From contig NZ_JBBMEJ010000011.1 in NCBI RefSeq assembly GCF_040096615.1, forward strand, positions 62,001-126,000: 64,000 nucleotides of DNA, in the 5' to 3' direction. Origin of the DNA: Blautia_A aquisgranensis (GTDB lineage: Bacteria; Bacillota; Clostridia; Lachnospirales; Lachnospiraceae). The position numbers and the translations under genes are program-made. The notes beneath the pieces are model-generated. The model searched no databases, had not been told where the DNA came from, and was given only the letters and a program-made list of their open reading frames with translations. This document shows, in pieces, positions 63,681 through 64,000 of the stretch. The stretch's first letter is position 1, and each line of letters starts with the position of its first letter.

Positions 63681-63733
63681 AAATATATTCTCCTTATCAT
63701 TCATACTTATCTGATACCTGTAAATCTTTTTTC

Positions 63734-63762
63734 ATGATAGCATGTGCGGAAAAAAACAGCAA
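63734..63762 (-). promoter_or_regulatory. Predicted promoter for the molbindin-regulator operon
   Basis: On the minus strand TTGCTG (63762-63757), a 17-base spacer and TATCAT (63739-63734). The -35 is weak. Confidence 0.45.
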
Positions 63763-63773
63763 TGCCTTACTTC

Positions 63774-63802
63774 TTGACAAGAAACTTTCATTTCGGTAAA
63801 AT
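63774..63802 (+). promoter_or_regulatory. Predicted promoter for modA
   Basis: A perfect TTGACA at 63774-63779, a 17-base spacer and TAAAAT at 63797-63802. The transcript should start near 63809. Confidence 0.75.
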
Positions 63803-63812
63803 TAGACGAAAC

Positions 63813-63840
63813 CATTCAAAACTGAATGAAACTGAACGAA
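63813..63840. promoter_or_regulatory. Candidate operator for modA
   Basis: An inverted repeat CATTC-6-GAATG (63813-63828) overlaps the probable transcript start. It is followed by two direct copies of CTGAAYGAAA, 11 bases apart. A repressor bound here would block modA transcription. Confidence 0.45.
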
Positions 63841-63862
63841 ACGAAAGGAAAAGGAATAAAAA

Positions 63863-64000
63863 ATGAAGAAAAAAATCTTAGCAGCGCTTACAGCAGGAAT
63901 CCTGAGCATGGGTCTGATGACCGGAAATGTGCTCGCAGCAGACACAGAAGAGAAGGGCGACAAGGATCTGAAGGGCGAGGTTTACGCATTTATCGCAGCC
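63863..64000 (+). CDS. modA: ModA, molybdate ABC transporter binding protein (3' end missing)
   Basis: Only the first 46 codons are in the window. They encode a lipoprotein-like or secretory signal (basic start, hydrophobic LAALTAGILSMGLMTG, then VLAAD), followed by a charged mature start (TEEKGDKDLKG) and EVYAFIAA. AAAGGAAAAGG precedes the ATG. The family call depends on the neighbouring molbindin and regulator and on the EVYAFIAA start, which fits the first beta strand of ModA. Another substrate-binding protein cannot be excluded from so short a piece. Confidence 0.6.
   Translation, partial: MKKKILAALTAGILSMGLMTGNVLAADTEEKGDKDLKGEVYAFIAA

Overview
The window reads as chromosomal DNA of a Gram-positive gut Firmicute, most likely Lachnospiraceae (Blautia-like). 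This rests on AGGAG-type ribosome sites, frequent TTG/GTG starts, mixed AT-leaning composition, choline-binding-like cell-wall repeats, and the mix of uvrA, mreB, recD2, cdaA/cdaR, clpX and carAB. Genus is an inference. Nearly every gene is on the + strand. The exceptions are one D,D-carboxypeptidase-like gene, a tRNA-Leu, and two molybdenum-related genes at the right end. I see no transposase, integrase, phage gene, rRNA or CRISPR array.

Layout. 1-6.5 kb is DNA repair and shape: 3' part of uvrA, an mreB homologue, recD2 and a ComF-type protein. 6.6-10.7 kb is a c-di-AMP operon (two unassigned membrane proteins, cdaA, cdaR) followed by an HPr-like gene. 10.7-15.3 kb encodes two secreted wall enzymes, an L,D-transpeptidase and a GH25 lysozyme, both built on cell-wall-binding repeats. 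15.3-21.4 kb is a translationally coupled module: an ATP-grasp/PLP-enzyme fusion, a second ATP-grasp, two small EmrE-like proteins, an ArnC-like glycosyltransferase and a WecE-type sugar aminotransferase. It looks like a pathway that makes, flips and probably N-acylates a lipid-linked amino sugar.

21.4-43.3 kb is a surface-glycan locus. It holds a D,D-carboxypeptidase, rfbC, a Wzm/Wzt ABC exporter whose ATPase has a C-terminal glycan-binding domain, a WbdD-like methyltransferase-kinase, and large two-domain GT2 enzymes. It also has a YfhO-like membrane protein, a catalytically dead carboxypeptidase paralogue on the opposite strand, a polyprenyl-phosphate sugar transferase, an LCP ligase and rhamnosyltransferase-type GT2s. 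Together they suggest a rhamnose-containing polymer that is started on undecaprenyl phosphate, exported by the ABC system with an end-cap control, and attached to the wall by LCP.

43.4-54.7 kb is mostly housekeeping: HtrA protease, a divergent ClpX, a zinc-ribbon protein, an LspA-like protein, tRNA-Leu(CAG), carAB, uppP and a repeat-rich lipoprotein. 54.7-61.4 kb has three teichoic-acid-type glycerophosphotransferases and an acyltransferase. Next comes a decayed serine-hydrolase pseudogene. The right end holds a molybdate locus: an HTH/PBP-like regulator and a molbindin, divergent from the first 46 codons of modA.

Many polymer genes make sense only with partners outside the window, such as rfbA/rfbB/rfbD, tagD and clpP. 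Functions in the 15-43 kb region are family-level inferences. No search or alignment was run; motif and promoter matches were read by eye.
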